From: an uncultured Erysipelotrichaceae bacterium
GTDB taxonomy: Bacteria; Bacillota_I; Bacilli_A; Erysipelotrichales; Erysipelotrichaceae
Assembly: GCA_902795875.1 (NCBI GenBank)
Contig: CADBND010000216.1
Span: 1 to 5,377, forward strand
Direction of reading: 5' to 3'
Length of the DNA stretch: 5,377 bases
A program made the translations under genes and the position numbers. The notes under the pieces were generated by a model. The model did no database searches and had not been told where the DNA came from. It worked only from the letters and a program-made list of their open reading frames with translations. Positions 4,712 to 5,377 of the stretch are shown one piece after another; the stretch's first letter is position 1, and the number at the start of each line of letters is the position of its first letter.

Positions 4712-5377
4712 ATGACACAGGAAGAAAGAAGAAGATACCTGATCGGATATCTGATCAAAGAAGATCCAAGGTATGAGGATATCAATATCCCCGAAGATGA
4801 ATATTCGCAAAGAAGACTTTTAAGAGCACTTATGAACGTCCGCATGCCTGCTGATATCGAAGAGGAATTCATAAAGATACAGGATGAGTATCTGAAACAA
4901 GAGACACAAAGAAAAGGCATCACGGATATAAAGGATCTCAAACCGATACAGGAAGATATCTATCTCTGGCAAGGCGATATCACAACACTAAGATGCGGAG
5001 CGATCGTCAATGCGGCCAATTCGGGTATGACCGGCTGTTATGTTCCCAATCACGGATGTATCGATAATGCCATCCATACTTACGCCGGAGTGCAGCTCAG
5101 AAAGAAATGCTACGACATGATGAGGGTGCAGGGACATGAGGAAGAAACGGGAATGGCGAAGATCACGCCTGCCTACGATCTTCCCTGTGACTACATCATC
5201 CATACGGTCGGCCCGATCGTATATTACGAACTTACTAAAAAAGAAAAAGAGCTTTTACGTTCCTGTTACCGTTCCTGTCTGGAACTGGCGGACAGCTATC
5301 ATATCTCATCGATCGCATTCTGTTGCATATCGACGGGAGAATTCCGTTTTCCCAATGATATCGCCGCTAAGATCGCG
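4712..5377 (+). CDS. Zinc-dependent macrodomain protein-ADP-ribose hydrolase (3' end outside window)
   Basis: Removes ADP-ribose from modified proteins; this is the Zn-macro class known from Staphylococcus and Streptococcus. The frame stays open to the edge, giving 222 residues of an expected roughly 260-275. Domain order: a helical N-terminal extension (1-80) typical of the class, with YLIGYLIKED and RRLLRALMNVRMP; then the macrodomain with WQGDIT (86-91), AIVNAAN (97-103), the zinc and catalytic loop GCYVPNHGCIDNAIH (108-122) with probable zinc ligands Cys109, His114 and Cys116, HTVGP (164-168) and ISTGEFRFP (206-214). The start is the only possible one: upstream in frame there is no ATG, GTG or TTG before a stop at 4673, and the N-terminus matches the family. 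No ribosome binding site precedes it. In known systems the gene often sits with a class M sirtuin, GcvH-L and LplA; none is visible here, though downstream sequence is missing. Confidence 0.88.
   Translation, partial: MTQEERRRYLIGYLIKEDPRYEDINIPEDEYSQRRLLRALMNVRMPADIEEEFIKIQDEYLKQETQRKGITDIKDLKPIQEDIYLWQGDITTLRCGAIVNAANSGMTGCYVPNHGCIDNAIHTYAGVQLRKKCYDMMRVQGHEEETGMAKITPAYDLPCDYIIHTVGPIVYYELTKKEKELLRSCYRSCLELADSYHISSIAFCCISTGEFRFPNDIAAKIA

Overview
The window is a densely packed, all-plus-strand stretch from a low-to-mid GC Firmicute. The aldo/keto reductase with ferredoxin-type clusters, the zinc-type macrodomain and the TrmD/HD sequences look most like gut anaerobes of the Erysipelotrichia. 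That placement is an impression from protein style and codon use, not a database result.

Positions 2-3505 read as one transcription unit with no internal terminator that I can see. It begins with the tail of an unrecognised gene (cut by the left edge). It continues with a family-6 type DNA-deoxyinosine glycosylase (225-719), a 213-residue protein resembling ferredoxin-dependent bilin reductases (753-1394), a small DUF3574-like protein (1391-1720), a multi-pass membrane protein (1722-2207), and a long fusion of the tRNA m1G37 methyltransferase TrmD with a C-terminal HD phosphohydrolase (2210-3505). Genes overlap by 44 and 4 bases or are separated by 1, 2 and 33 bases, so translational coupling is likely at several junctions. 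trmD has no Shine-Dalgarno sequence of its own.

After a 43-base gap comes an aldo/keto reductase with two C-terminal [4Fe-4S] motifs (3549-4664). Its stop codon lies inside a strong intrinsic terminator (4663-4687). A new unit starts immediately afterwards: an extended -10 element (4694-4702) sits only 9 bases before the start codon of a zinc-dependent macrodomain ADP-ribosylhydrolase (4712 to the right edge, partial). That mRNA is therefore probably leaderless.

No shared pathway is obvious. The loose themes are nucleic-acid and nucleotide maintenance (deoxyinosine glycosylase, TrmD, HD hydrolase), reversal of ADP-ribosylation, and anaerobic redox chemistry. The most noteworthy items are the TrmD-HD fusion outside the usual rpsP-rimM-trmD-rplS setting, the bilin-reductase-like protein in a non-photosynthetic Firmicute, and the apparently leaderless macrodomain gene. 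No RNA genes, insertion sequences, CRISPR arrays or attachment sites were seen, and no gene-free stretch exceeds 50 bases.
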